A DNA stretch of 64,000 nt from Zarea fungicola (Eukaryota; Ascomycota; Sordariomycetes; Hypocreales; Cordycipitaceae): positions 62,001-126,000 of the forward strand of contig FWCC01000120.1 of NCBI GenBank assembly GCA_900169235.1, written 5' to 3'. Within the stretch, counting starts at the first letter, position 1, and the number at the start of each line of letters is the position of its first letter. Under the pieces are notes generated by a model. That model was not told the DNA's origin and did not search any database. It worked only from the letters and a program-made list of their open reading frames with translations. This document shows positions 47,201-58,800 of the stretch, piece by piece. A program made the translations under genes and the position numbers.

Positions 47201-50200
47201 TACCAAGTGCTTGACTATCTATGTACAAACTCTACGGTACTTGCAGGAGCCGCCCTGTCTCAACGCACACTTCCAGACACACACGACACTAATAACTGCC
47301 TTGCTTGTAAAAGCTGCCGCATTCCAATCCCCGCTGGTTTCGATCCCCCACAACGGAGCTCTATTCAGTTGCCCCCATTGGGCCGCTTGTCTCAGTGTCG
47401 CACAGCATGGATTTGGCAAGTAGAATTATGCCCGGCTCACGACTTGGCCTCATCTTGTTGAGACGAACTTGTCGCCGTTGGCTTGCGCCTAGCCCGGGCT
47501 AATACACATGCCAACTAGTTAGTTAGTTTGCTGAGTCTGTGACGGTCTTCTCAGCACCAACCGGGTTTTAGGTCTACGCAAGCGAGTCGGTCCAGATCCA
47601 CGTTTTTTCTTGCAACACCGCCCCCAAGACGCAACTAGTCGCACCTAGTTGGGCTGCACCTCCGGCTAGTTCTTTTGTACGGCCTACCCTGCCGTTGAGC
47701 CTTTTCCAGTTTCCAGCACCACCGTAAACGACCTTGGGTTGCATTCATCAGAGGATGCACGGACATCTTTTTGCTCTGCCGTTCTAATTATTAGGGCTGC
47801 TGGTATATACCAAGCTATCCTCATTTGGCCTTGTAGCTCATTTTGTGTGATCTTTAGTTGCCGATGGCTTGTGACATTCATCCAGCCACTCACTAAGCTA
47901 GTCGAACTGGCCATGCCCCCCCAGCCAGGTACATCTTTGCCTTTGGTTTGGACCTGGGCCACTGACCAAGCACACACGCGCGCCAACCCGAGACTCCAAA
48001 CCGTCCAAACAATTCTGACACTGCAACCCATTCAATCCTTCCTTGTGCGGAGCTCTTCTCATCATCCCGACCACGCTACCTAAACTCGAGACTGTGACGG
48101 CCCGCTGGTTCCGCTTCCATGAATATGCATACTTTGTCATGTCGAATTGTTTCTATGGCAATGCTCGACACCAGTGGTCCGCGACTTGGTGGCCAGGCAA
48201 AGGGTTTTTTTCTTCCTTGGCTTCAAAGCAGGGAACAAGGTAAATAATCCCACCTCCCGACACCCTCCACTGATAAAAAAAATTGTCCTTGGTTGCATAC
48301 ATATAACCAATTGTGCAATATAACCACACCCTCAGAAAATCTTTCCCATCCAACCCCTGTCATTTTCGAGTCTCCACCAACTGGCATCTCTGCTTGTATT
48401 CTATTCCTTGCAGCTTTTTGCCTCTTTGCTTACCCAGTACAGCCAATCCGGACAATCCTGCCCATGCGCGGCTTGCATTGGGCTTGCTCCGCGTGCGCTG
48501 GTTGCTCCATTGCAGGTTCTTGATCCATTGTGAAGAGGCCAGACTCTCCAACCCCCCAACCCCTACTGTTTACTAATAATAACTGCCCAGAGCCAGTATT
48601 ACCAGATACATTGGCAACCTACCTGGTCCTTGTCAACTGCCTGTCCACTTGCAAGGCAGAAAGCCACACTTACATTCTAGGCCCCACTGAAGACCGTCTT
48701 TTGGCCAACTACTCCGTCGTGGCTTCAAACTAGACTGCCCCGGCCACGCTCGCTCACAAAGTGCCGGAATGTCTCGACGTTTTTACTAGTACTGGTACGC
48801 ATTGGTGATGTGTATGTGCTCCGTAGCAGTCTTGAGGCTTCGTTGCTATCTCTGCTAACCATACTCCCCCAAGAAAACCAACCTTTACGCATCTGGTTAA
48901 GTGGCCGGTTGGCGGCCGGGCGATATATGCATTCATCTGCAGGCCTGTTTCCAGGTCTCTTTCCCACCATCCGTCAACTATACCCTCCTTGTCCAGTGTC
49001 AATGGACCTGCCCTGCCACTTGCTTCGTACATACATATTTTCGTGCCAATCGCGCCTCGTATGGATATTCTGGGGGAGACTCTAGGCCCCGTTTATAGTC
49101 TGCAATGCTTCCCAGAGCTGGGTGAGCTGCATAACTTGACCGAAATTATGTCGACTCACCCCTCATGCCCTCGGCACCAGCCCGAGTGAACTTGGAAAAA
49201 TGCCCGCAACGGCTTCAAGGTAACATGGGTTCGTGCACATGGCAGAATCTCATGTGCATCTATCTTTCCACAAGGCAGGCCATCGAGACTCGCAAGCCCA
49301 CCGTGCCTTGCCACACCCTGGGCTGGTACCTAGTTAGTCGCCGGCTCTCAAGCCTCTTTAACTTAATAAGTTAGGACTCAACACACACCATACCACACCT
49401 CCAGCTCTATTGCCCTCACTCCCAGCATCAACTCTGTATAATGAGTCTATGCCATTAATATTCATGCTCGGGGACTCCACTGTTCCCAAGGTCGTTTATA
49501 TATCATCCTTGTGACGGCATTATAAACGTCAGATCTTATGTGCTTGCTTCTCACTATTCTCTGACACCTGTCCGTCCCAAGTATCGCCGTGATACACGCA
49601 AGCAAAAGTCTCCAGGAGCCTATTTCCATCGTTCATGCCCCGATTACTAGAATCTTACTATTGTAACATGTTGACATAGCTCAACCCAAAGAGAAAGAAA
49701 AAGAACTTACACTACACTGTGAGGGTTAGCGCAGATCGATGCTCTATACCTGTTCTCAATCCCGCCACTTTCGAGACGACGCCGAAACACGCCCCTGCCC
49801 AGCGCCGCTCTCTCACACTACACACAAATCCTACACAAATCCTGGCCACTGTCCCGCTGTGAAGAAGCCAACAAGACTTTCTCTACGGAACTGTCATCGG
49901 AAAAATTAGTTTCGAGTTTCCAAAGCAAGGCCACGTAACGGGACTGACTCCGTGTTGCCGCCCGACATCTCAGCCAAACTAGGCGCCTCTGCGAGTCTTT
50001 TACTGTTCTTTCGCGGCTGCATTGATTCTCACCCATCAGGTTATTAACAACCACCGCCGTCCCCCAATCGGCCCTTGCCCGTTACCCACAGTGCAAGGCC
50101 GGCCAGGGTAGCTTGGCTCATCTCTTCCTCTTCCTCTCTTCATCTGCCTTGAACTAAGAAAAGAGACCTTGTCTGCTGTTATTATTGGATTTTACCTTTT

Positions 50201-50349
50201 TCCATACCATTATTTCTTTTGCCTTTTACAACACCCACTTCTGTCTTTCCTCTACACTATCCAAGTCGCCCGTCTTGCGGCGCCATATCGAACATTATTT
50301 CCATTTACAGACCAGCGACCGTTCAGGGCGGCTCGCTCTGGAGGGATCC
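44267..50349. other. 6.1-kb gene-free region upstream of the MYB gene
   Basis: After the PRP8 3' UTR (T and A runs at 44288-44410) there is no frame with family features. From about 46.9 kb to the MYB gene the plus strand is rich in C and T and poor in G, so overlapping frames such as 46914-47423 and 46952-47461 stay open by composition. A GGAGGAGAA repeat is at 46238-46278. CTAGTTAG and TACGGAG words recur. It probably contains a long promoter and leader of the MYB gene, possibly with non-coding transcripts. Confidence 0.5.
46238..46278. repeat. GGAGGAGAA purine repeat
   Basis: Three near-perfect GGAGGAGAA units followed by a G run; an all-purine stretch on the plus strand. Confidence 0.85.
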
Positions 50350-51655
50350 ATGCATCAAGTCCACGCTGGCTGACAATTATCGGAACACGTACGATGTGGA
50401 CTACTCTGGTCAAATATCCCCTTCCCATGGCCAGAGGCAAGTCCACGCCCCATACGACACGTCCACCTTCTCAGATGCGCATAGACAGCATGGCCAAGAC
50501 CACCAGCAACAGCACCAGCACCACCAACATGTTGCAAACCCGTATCAAAGGGACTCCATAACAGACTCTAGTGTTCCTAGGATCCCGGCAGACTCGGCAA
50601 GCGACAATACTGCAACCCATCATCAACAGGTTCTCACGCAGCAGCAGCATCCTTCTCCCCATGGCTCTTCACAGCTTCTCTTTAGTCCGGCCATGGGCCC
50701 TCCTCGAGCTGACCGTATGGGAAACCCCTTTGGACAACATGGTTCTGTCATCAATCCTATATACCACCCGAACATGTCGCCCTCGAATCTTCGCCATTCG
50801 CCAGCCTCACCGCATCAAGGAAGTGGCACGGGGAAGCGGCCCCGTCCAGACGACTTTGACTTGGGCCAAGCAGGAATGCCGGAACTTCAGCACACGGGAA
50901 TGACTGGCATGGCGACAACACCAATGGGGGGAAGCTATTCTTCGGCTGGCGGCATGGTTGGTACGCCACCACTGCCTTTGACGCATCACCATCACATGCC
51001 GGACATGGGTCCGCCGTCCAAGATGATGAGAAGAGACGAGTCTGGTCAGCTTTCTGCCGCGAGCATGGTGGGACAAGAAGGCATGCCGATGCCAGCACCG
51101 AGACCGAGGGGACCCAAGCTCAAGTTTACAGCCGAGGATGACCAGCTGTTGATCCTGCTAAAGGAGCAAAAGAACCTGACATGGAAGCAAATTGCCGATT
51201 TCTTCCCTGGGCGGTCCTCTGGAACGTTGCAAGTCCGATACTGCACAAAACTCAAGGCTAAAACAACGTTGTGGACAGACGACATGGTAAGTAACTGTCT
51301 CCTGGAAGGGAGCAATCTTTTTTTTTTTTTTTAAAATTTTTTTTTTATACGCTGCTTGTGCCGTAGAGTTGTCGTTGATCACTAACAAGACGAAACCAAA
51401 CAGGATCAAAAGCTTCGCAACGCTCTACAGGACTACGAAAACGAGAAATGGCGAATCGTTGCCCACAAAGTCGGCACTGGATTTACACCCGCAGCCTGCC
51501 GGGAACGCGCCGCGCAAACTGGACTCACCGACGAGGAATACCAACCTCCTTTGTCGCCCGAGGCTGGGCCGTCTGAGAGCGGCATCGTCATGTACCCAGG
51601 TGAAACTCGACAGTTGCCGTTTCCAGAGAAGAACCACCAGGGGGTACCTGAGTAG
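50350..51655 (+). CDS. MYB/SANT two-repeat DNA-binding protein, 5' end uncertain
   Basis: Exon 1 ends at 51286 and exon 2 is 51404-51655. The N-terminal part is disordered: Gln/His-rich, then Pro/Ser/Met-rich, with a likely nuclear signal (GKRPRPDD). The C-terminal part has two SANT repeats: KLKFTAEDDQLLILLKEQKN with WKQIADFFPGRSSGTLQVRY, and LWTDDMDQKLRNALQDYENE with WRIVAHKVGTGFTPAACRER, the second split by the intron. A DNA-binding regulator in the nucleus is likely; target unknown. The best start, ATG at 50350-50352 (MHQVHA), is out of frame with the rest by one base, next to a GCTGGCTG duplication (50365-50372). The downstream frame contains no ATG until well inside. Either an upstream exon supplies the start or there is a small insertion or sequencing error. 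Confidence 0.8.
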
Positions 51656-53378
51656 TGCAGCAGACAAAGAAACGGCATCGACAATAACTACATCGGACCA
51701 TTGACCCGGAGCAGTGATTCAAGTGCAGTGGGTTAACTGCTCAGCACACTTGGCGCCTTCCAGCCGTCGACATGCATACTCGCCTCTTGTTCTTTTTTTT
51801 AAAAGAAACATTCTTTACACTCCTTTACACTTATTAATTTTGATACCATTCAGTTATGGATTTGGACATGGGAGGAGTCTACCTGATTTCTTCCATTTGG
51901 TCTTTTGTTTTTTCATGATGTACAGTTCGAACTGAAAATGAACATTGCTCTTGCAGTTATTTCTAGATGCAAACTACGGGACCAGCCGGAAGAGACACCA
52001 AAGGATGCGCCGCCGGGCAGTCATCAATCTTCTGCGGGAATTTTTCAAGTTTCGGCCCAAGAGCTTCAGGGGGGGAGGGGTGCAGGGAGTTGTGTGCTGG
52101 TGTATTTGGGCGAAATCAAGTACTACGCTTTTTACGAAACGGAAACGGAAAGGGGTTGTTGAATTTTTGAAACCCTTTTTTTTCTACAAAATGGGAGGCA
52201 CATTTTATAACACAATGGGTTGTATAAAAAAGTTGCTGGCGTTTTTTTATTATTTCTTTGGGCAGCTTTTTTTTTGTCAAACTTTGCATCTTGTCATTTT
52301 GGCATTCTTCTGTGCAAGAAAACAAAGTATATTATTATTCAACTTTGGGAGGATTGGGTTTGCGGAGTTAGTAACGAAGGGCCAACAAGGAAGCCACAAA
52401 CATACCCGGATGGGATGGAACAGGAGGGATTTCACAAGGGGGGAAACACAAATGAATAGGAAAAAAGGAAACCAACTCTATACTTTACGAAACCAAACGT
52501 CTTCGTACTCTTCTATATTTTACAAACTTTTTTTTTTTAACATACTTAATTCTCTCCTTTATTTAGAATAAAAATAAGCCAAGGCTTCTACTTGATAATA
52601 ATTGCAACAAAGTAGTTGAATTATGTTTACTATAGCTTTTATGCTTTTATGAATGTTCATAACTTTCTAGGCCTATTTTGACTTTGTGCCTTATTAGAGC
52701 CTGTTTTTGCCGATTGGACGAGGCTGCCCGAGAAAAAGGGCGCTTGGACGTTCCTTGAAGAGAGAGTTGGTTGATTGAGTGTTGGTGTGCATGGGTTGTT
52801 GCTACCCAACCATGGAACGTAGTATTGGCTGTTACTCCCGCGGATTGGTTTATACCGCGCATGTGCAAAAAGGGCTGAAACTAGAACAATAAAAGTAAAA
52901 ATAGAATAGATTATTGTTTTATACTTGTTGGTCTGCAAGGATTTTCTTTGGAGAGGGAGTTGTATATTTTGTACAACGCATCACTTTTATTCAGGCGAAA
53001 CATCGGGCAATGCCGGCGATTTGATCGGGCTTGCTTTGTTTCATCTTTATTACCGTTTTCTGCCACCTTGTTCTGCTTCATCGCCTTTTCTTTTTTTCCC
53101 CAGTTTTTAATAACAAGAGAGTATTAAGACACTGACATGAGAAGAGTTTAAAAATTAAAAATTAAAAATTAAAACAGCCTCGTTTCTGCAGATTGGAGGG
53201 GGCGTGTGTGGCGTGTAAGTAAGTATATGCAAGCACTTTAAAAAGTAAATCATAGTATGATTGCTATTGTATGTCAAGCGTAAACAAATATTATGCGGCT
53301 TTTTCTGTTCCTGATTTCTCTTCATGGACATTTTGTTTTCTCTGCTTCTTCTTCTTCTTCTTCCCCTTTAATTTAAAA
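51656..53378. other. Convergent intergenic between MYB gene and ketopantoate reductase
   Basis: About 1.7 kb, strongly AT-rich, with many T runs (52170-52560). The 208-codon frame at 51945-52571 is low-complexity Phe/Lys and looks spurious. An AAAAATT repeat is at 53150-53174. No gene seen. Confidence 0.5.
53150..53174. repeat. AAAAATT tandem repeat
   Basis: Three and a half units of AAAAATT in the 3' intergenic stretch. Confidence 0.85.
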
Positions 53379-54857
53379 TTATTCTTTCAAAAAGTACTCG
53401 GCGAGTTGCTGTCTATCCATCACGACACGCCGCTCCACCAAATCAATCACCTTTGTATGCGCAGCGACGTCAATCCCGTGCTCCTCCTCGCCAACGTACT
53501 CTGCCATGTCGACGAGCCACCCGTTGAAGTCGCGAATCTCCGTCGTCGGCTTCCCTGCCTCGACGTCCTGCAGCATGGAGCTCTTGTTGTCCTTGACGCG
53601 GATGCCGGTGCGATGCAGCATATCGCGCAGCCGCGCGGCCGCGAACCGGTCCCGCAGCTCGGCACGAATGGCGTCGACGCTGCGCCCGCGCGTGTCCGTT
53701 TCCAGGATGGCCAGGCTGCTCGGGTCGTCCACGAGCGCCTGCAGGATCCGGCTGGTGGACGCGAGGAGCCGATCCATGACCTGCGCGGGGACGCCCGTCG
53801 GTTCCTCAAAGAGGCCCCCCGTGCGACAGCGGAGGATGGCGGTGAGCGGATTGACGCACGTGTTGACGACGAGCTTCTCGAGCTGCAGCACCCAGACGTC
53901 GAGGCTGCTAAAGGCGCCCGCCTCGAGAATCGGCGTGCGTGCGACCTGGTCTGTGAGGTACGCGACGCTGGCGGCGGCGGCGGGCGACCCGCCGGGCTGG
54001 GGTTGGAGCAGGACGGGACCGAGGTAGGCGTCGGCCGGCGAGGCGAATACGCTGCTAAAGGGACGGCCGCTCTCGGCGTACAGCCCGTGGTTTGTGACGC
54101 AGAGGATCGCGTTGAAGCCGCCGCCGCGGGGGAAGCGCGCCGCCATGTACGCGGCGCCGTGCGGTGGCCACAGCTTGGACATGCCGTTCTGGGCAAAGGC
54201 CACCGTGCTCTGGGGGTCTAGATAGCGACGCATGCGGTCCACTTCTGGCAGCGCCGCCTGCGCCTTGGTCGTCACGAGGAGGTTGCGAATCGTGCCGCCG
54301 TCTGCAGCCTCGCGGATGGCGGCATGCGTGTCGCCGCTGCTGAGGGGCGGCGGCGGCGGTTTCTCCTCTGTCCACCACTCGATATCAAAATCTTTGCAGG
54401 TTTGGACCTGGCCCTTGTAGGTAATCTCAATGCCGCTGCCTTCGTGCCATTGGGACAGGAGTTCCTTTCTGTGGACGATGAGTGTAATAGGAGGCGGGTC
54501 CGCGCGTGTGCGCATGTACATGGCATACATGCGACCTAGATTGCCGATGCCCAGAATGTAGATACGGCGCTTGGCATCATCTTCCTTGCTCCTGGACACC
54601 ACGGTTGATGATGATGATGAGGATGGTGGTGGTGGTGTTTTTGGAGAAAGTCCTAGATTTGACGGTGTCCATGCGTAAAGCTTTGGGGCTGGATTATTGC
54701 TTTCCAGTAGAGAAATGAGCCATGACGGCGTAGTAGCTTGAGAGCCCATTCTGCGTCTCGTTGATGTTGTCGCCGCATTGGCTACCAAGACGACGTAGCA
54801 GCTGCTGGTGAGGCGAGAGCAATGTGACAGCAACGGGCGTGCTCGTTTCGTCAACAT
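53379..54857 (-). CDS. 2-dehydropantoate 2-reductase (ketopantoate reductase)
   Basis: Reduces ketopantoate to pantoate with NADPH in pantothenate and CoA biosynthesis (ApbA/PanE family; PAN5 in yeast). Single exon, 492 residues. After a basic, Ser-rich N-terminus (MLTKRARPLLSHCSRL) and a variable linker, the Rossmann domain opens with YILGIGNLGRMYAMYM (GxGxxG) and includes the substrate-region motif AFAQNGMSKLW. The C-terminal helical domain has the family's catalytic Lys segment LEKLVVNTCVNPLTAIL. The N-terminus could target mitochondria; a start at the internal MGSQATT would give a shorter protein. The ATG at 54855-54857 is the first in the frame. It is divergent from RAD26. Confidence 0.91.
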   Translation of the reverse strand: MLTKRARPLLSHCSRLTSSCYVVLVANAATTSTRRRMGSQATTPSWLISLLESNNPAPKLYAWTPSNLGLSPKTPPPPSSSSSSTVVSRSKEDDAKRRIYILGIGNLGRMYAMYMRTRADPPPITLIVHRKELLSQWHEGSGIEITYKGQVQTCKDFDIEWWTEEKPPPPPLSSGDTHAAIREAADGGTIRNLLVTTKAQAALPEVDRMRRYLDPQSTVAFAQNGMSKLWPPHGAAYMAARFPRGGGFNAILCVTNHGLYAESGRPFSSVFASPADAYLGPVLLQPQPGGSPAAAASVAYLTDQVARTPILEAGAFSSLDVWVLQLEKLVVNTCVNPLTAILRCRTGGLFEEPTGVPAQVMDRLLASTSRILQALVDDPSSLAILETDTRGRSVDAIRAELRDRFAAARLRDMLHRTGIRVKDNKSSMLQDVEAGKPTTEIRDFNGWLVDMAEYVGEEEHGIDVAAHTKVIDLVERRVVMDRQQLAEYFLKE

Positions 54858-55815
54858 GACTGGTCGCAAATTGATGAAACGTAGATGCAAAGTGACCTCT
54901 GGCTTGATGGAATTGGTTTAGTCTCCTTGAGCCGCCTCATGTGTTAGTTGGAATAGTTGAAACAGGCGGCGCCCTGCCGGCGATGAGCGGAGCTACTAAC
55001 TACTAATAAGGTAACCAACATATACTAACTGAACCAAACTGTGCTTATGCGGGGTGCCTGTTAGAGGCATACCTGTTAGCCGTAGGGCGTCAAGTTGCCA
55101 CTACATGTGGCTTATTATGATATGCCTGGGCCTGAAAATCATTAAATTAATTTATATTGCAGAGGTGTGGCACAAAGATTCACGCGCAGGTGATCGTATT
55201 ATATATATCACACCCTATGTATTAATATAAAATGATGGCTGCAGGAGTCGGAGTCAAGCAGTTGATGGCCTGACCTCCCGCGTGAAGTGGCTGTACGTGT
55301 GAGTGGAGAAGGGACTGTGGTGTAGCTGCCTTGTGCCCTTGGAGCACTGTTTTGCCACTAAACTCCAGCGGGCTAGGCTGCCTGGAGATTCACGATTTCA
55401 CATCGCCCTCTTGTCATTGAACCGACAGACGGCTATTTTTTATTTATTTCATCGGCACCAACAACCACGCCGAGATCCTTCACTGAGTCTTAGGCATGTC
55501 ATGAAGACTTGAGGATATTTCTCAGAGAACTGGCATCGAGCTTGAACACGCCGCAGTGCTCCTTTTCCCGTCTACCAAACAGTAGTCGCATTCACGGCGC
55601 CCGTTTGCCACTTTCTCCCACCGTTAAAAGTCTTTGATATCAGCCATCTGTAATGCATCAGTCTTGAAAAGGGAACACGACACATTGTCATCTAATAGCA
55701 GCCTTCGGGCTGGCCGGGTTGAACCGTGAGCTGCGGCTTCTGCGTTACAGACATCTTCTGCTTCCTCGACCTCATTAGCCTCCACCGCAGTCCATCGTGG
55801 ACCTCGAGAGCTATC
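54858..55815. promoter_or_regulatory. Divergent intergenic between ketopantoate reductase and RAD26
   Basis: 958 bp with both promoters. AT-rich, with TATATATA near 55200, and a CTAACTACTAATAAGG patch near 54995. No gene seen. Confidence 0.45.
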
Positions 55816-58800
55816 ATGGACCAAGGCGAGAGTGGCGCAGCTGAAAATGCTGAACGCCGTAGTGACTTGGTCGACAAGATGGTCGCCGCTGCGCATGGAG
55901 AAGCTGGAGAGGCAGCTGCTGAGCAGACCGACATTGCTGGCATGACGGAGGAAGATGCCCTCAAAAACCTGACGGGAACGGTTCGCGACCAAGCTGAGCT
56001 AGAGCGCGATATTACTTTGCAGGCCAACGCTGCCATCATGGAAGCAGAAGACAAGAAGGATCAAGCTCGAATCGAGAAACTAGAAGCGTCCCGCCACCGA
56101 TTGCAACTTCAGCTTGACAAGGAGAAGAAGCGTCTCGAACGTGCTGCCACCAACCCATACCAGGCCGCCAATATTCGCAAAGAGGTTGCCAAGATTGAGC
56201 AAGAAATCCTGCACATTACCAGTGATATTTTCGATTTTCAGTCGCGCATGAGGAAGCGCCATGACCAAGGGCCCCACGATGTGCAAGCAACTACCAAATC
56301 TGCCAAGCTACCTGGCGAGAGTCAGCGTGAATATCTCATCAGAACCGGAAAAATCACCCCATTTGCGCGCGTAGGAGGACCCCGACCACATGGGATTGAG
56401 GGAAAATTAGCAGAAGCCATTCTAGATGCCGAAGAGGAGGCCGCTGCGGAGCAACTAGACGTTTCTGACAATGAGCCCACCTCGCACCAGCTGCTGCGCC
56501 GCCCTGGCTTTGAGGACGAAGCACCAACAACCACAGCCAGTACTCCGGCTGCTAGCAGTGCCGTTGAATCTGAATTCTCGCTTAGACCGCGAAAAAAGCA
56601 ACGGCGGGAAAAAGCCAGCAGCCCATCCGAGGACTACGAGCCAGACGCATCTGCTGCGTCGGACTCGGCTGACTCGACAGTATGGAAGCAGGGCACAGAG
56701 GATGACCTGATTCGGGATGAACGGCGTAAAAACAAGGCCAAGGCTGCCGCCAAGGCGCAAGAGCAGATTGACCTGACAAAAATTGACGATGGAGACGAGA
56801 AGCTATACAAACGCCGCTTGAATGACTGGATTTCTCGACGCAGCCGTGCCAGACGAGCCCGGAGGCAGGAGCAGGAATCTGCCCACCTCGAGGCCGACAG
56901 TGACGTAGAGGAAGATGAATGGACAAAACCATCACCTGATCATCCCGACTGGTCCATCGACGAAACCCTCAAACTTCCGGGTGATATTCATCCATCATTA
57001 TTTGGCTATCAGAAAACCGGCGTCCAATGGCTGGCTGAACTATACAAGCAGCGCGTCGGTGGCATTGTCGGCGATGAGATGGGTCTGGGTAAAACCGTCC
57101 AGCTGATTGCCTTTATTGCAGCCCTACATAGCAGCAAACAACTACAACGACCCGTCATTGTAGTGGCTCCCGCCACACTGCTCCGACAATGGGTCAGCGA
57201 GTTTCATCGGTGGTGGCCTCCGCTGCGCGTCTCTATTCTGCATTCATCGGGCAGCGGCATGCTAAATCCCACTGCCGAGGATGACTACGATGTGGAGCAT
57301 TATCGCCCTGTGCCTGGGAAATCACAAACGGCGGCGAGACGCATCATTCGTGGTGTTGCTGACAAGGGCCATGTGCTCGTCACTACCTACACAGGTCTGC
57401 AGACCTACGCTGACGAGCTTTTACGCGTGGAGTGGGAATATGCTGTCCTGGACGAAGGCCACAAGATCCGAAACCCCAATGCTGAAATAACCGTCACATG
57501 TAAAGAATTAAATACGCCGAACCGTGTCATTTTGTCCGGTACTCCCGTACAAAACAACCTGACGGAGCTCTGGTCGCTGTTTGACTTTATCTATCCAATG
57601 CGGCTCGGCACACTGGTCAATTTCAGAACCCAATTCGAGATTCCTATCCGCCAAGGAGGCTACGCCAATGCATCAAATCTTCAAGTCATGACGGCCGAGA
57701 AATGCGCCGAAGCACTCAAAGAGACGATCAGCGAGTATCTACTGCAGAGACTCAAAGTCGATGTCGCCGCAGATTTGCCACCAAAGACGGAGCAAGTTTT
57801 GTTCTGCAAGTTGACAGACGGCCAGCGTAAAGCGTATGAGACATTTCTAAAGTCAGACGAGGTGTCGGCGATTCTGAACCGGAGACGGCAATCGCTATAC
57901 GGCATTGATGTTCTGCGCAAGATTTGCAATCATCCTGATTTGTTAGACAAGAAACTCGGCCAGAAGGCTGGGTATGACTATGGTAGCCCGAGACTGTCGA
58001 CAAAGTTGCAGCTCACCAAGGATCTACTGCAAAATGTCATGATTCCGAATGGCCACAAGACTTTACTGTTTTCTCAGGGCAAACTAATGCTCAACATCAT
58101 TGAGCGCTGCATGCGTGACTGCGGAATATCGTATCTGCGAATGGATGGAGAAACACCAGTGGATCAGCGACAACCCATGATTGATCGCTTCAATACCGAC
58201 CCAACTGTGCACGTTTTTCTCATGACCACACGAACGGGCGGCCTGGGGACCAACCTCACTGGCGCTGACCGAATCATCATTTTCGACCCAGATTGGAACC
58301 CGTCCACGGATCTGCAGGCACGAGAACGAGCCTGGCGACTGGGTCAGAACAAACCCGTCAAAATCTACAGACTCATGACCGAAGGCACAATCGAGGAAAA
58401 GATTTACCACCGCCAGATCTTCAAGCAGTTCATGACCAATAAGGTCCTGAAGGATCCCAAGCAACGCAGCTCTTACGATTTGTCGGATTTGTATGACCTC
58501 TTTACTTATAATCACGGTGGTCATGCTGCGGCTGAACGAAGCGAAGTCTTTAAAGGCGCAGAGGTTGATTTTACAAATGCAGAAGCAGCTCAAACAACAG
58601 ACCCAGATGAGGAGCAGAAAGAATTGAATCAAATGGATCTTGTTGCTGCAATGGAAGAGTTTCGGGAAGATAAGGCAGCCACGGATGAACGGCGCATGCT
58701 GGATGGTATCTTTGCCCGCTCCGTCAATAGTGCTTACGACCATGAACAAATCGTCAACGGTCCGACAAAGGCTAAAGCTGACATTTCCGTTCTCCGTTAC

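Noticed and set aside
46914..47461. Two overlapping 169-codon plus-strand frames
   Set aside because: Kept open by the C/T-rich, G-poor composition; no domain features.
51945..52571. 208-codon plus-strand frame after the MYB gene
   Set aside because: Phe/Lys low-complexity from T runs in a 3' region.
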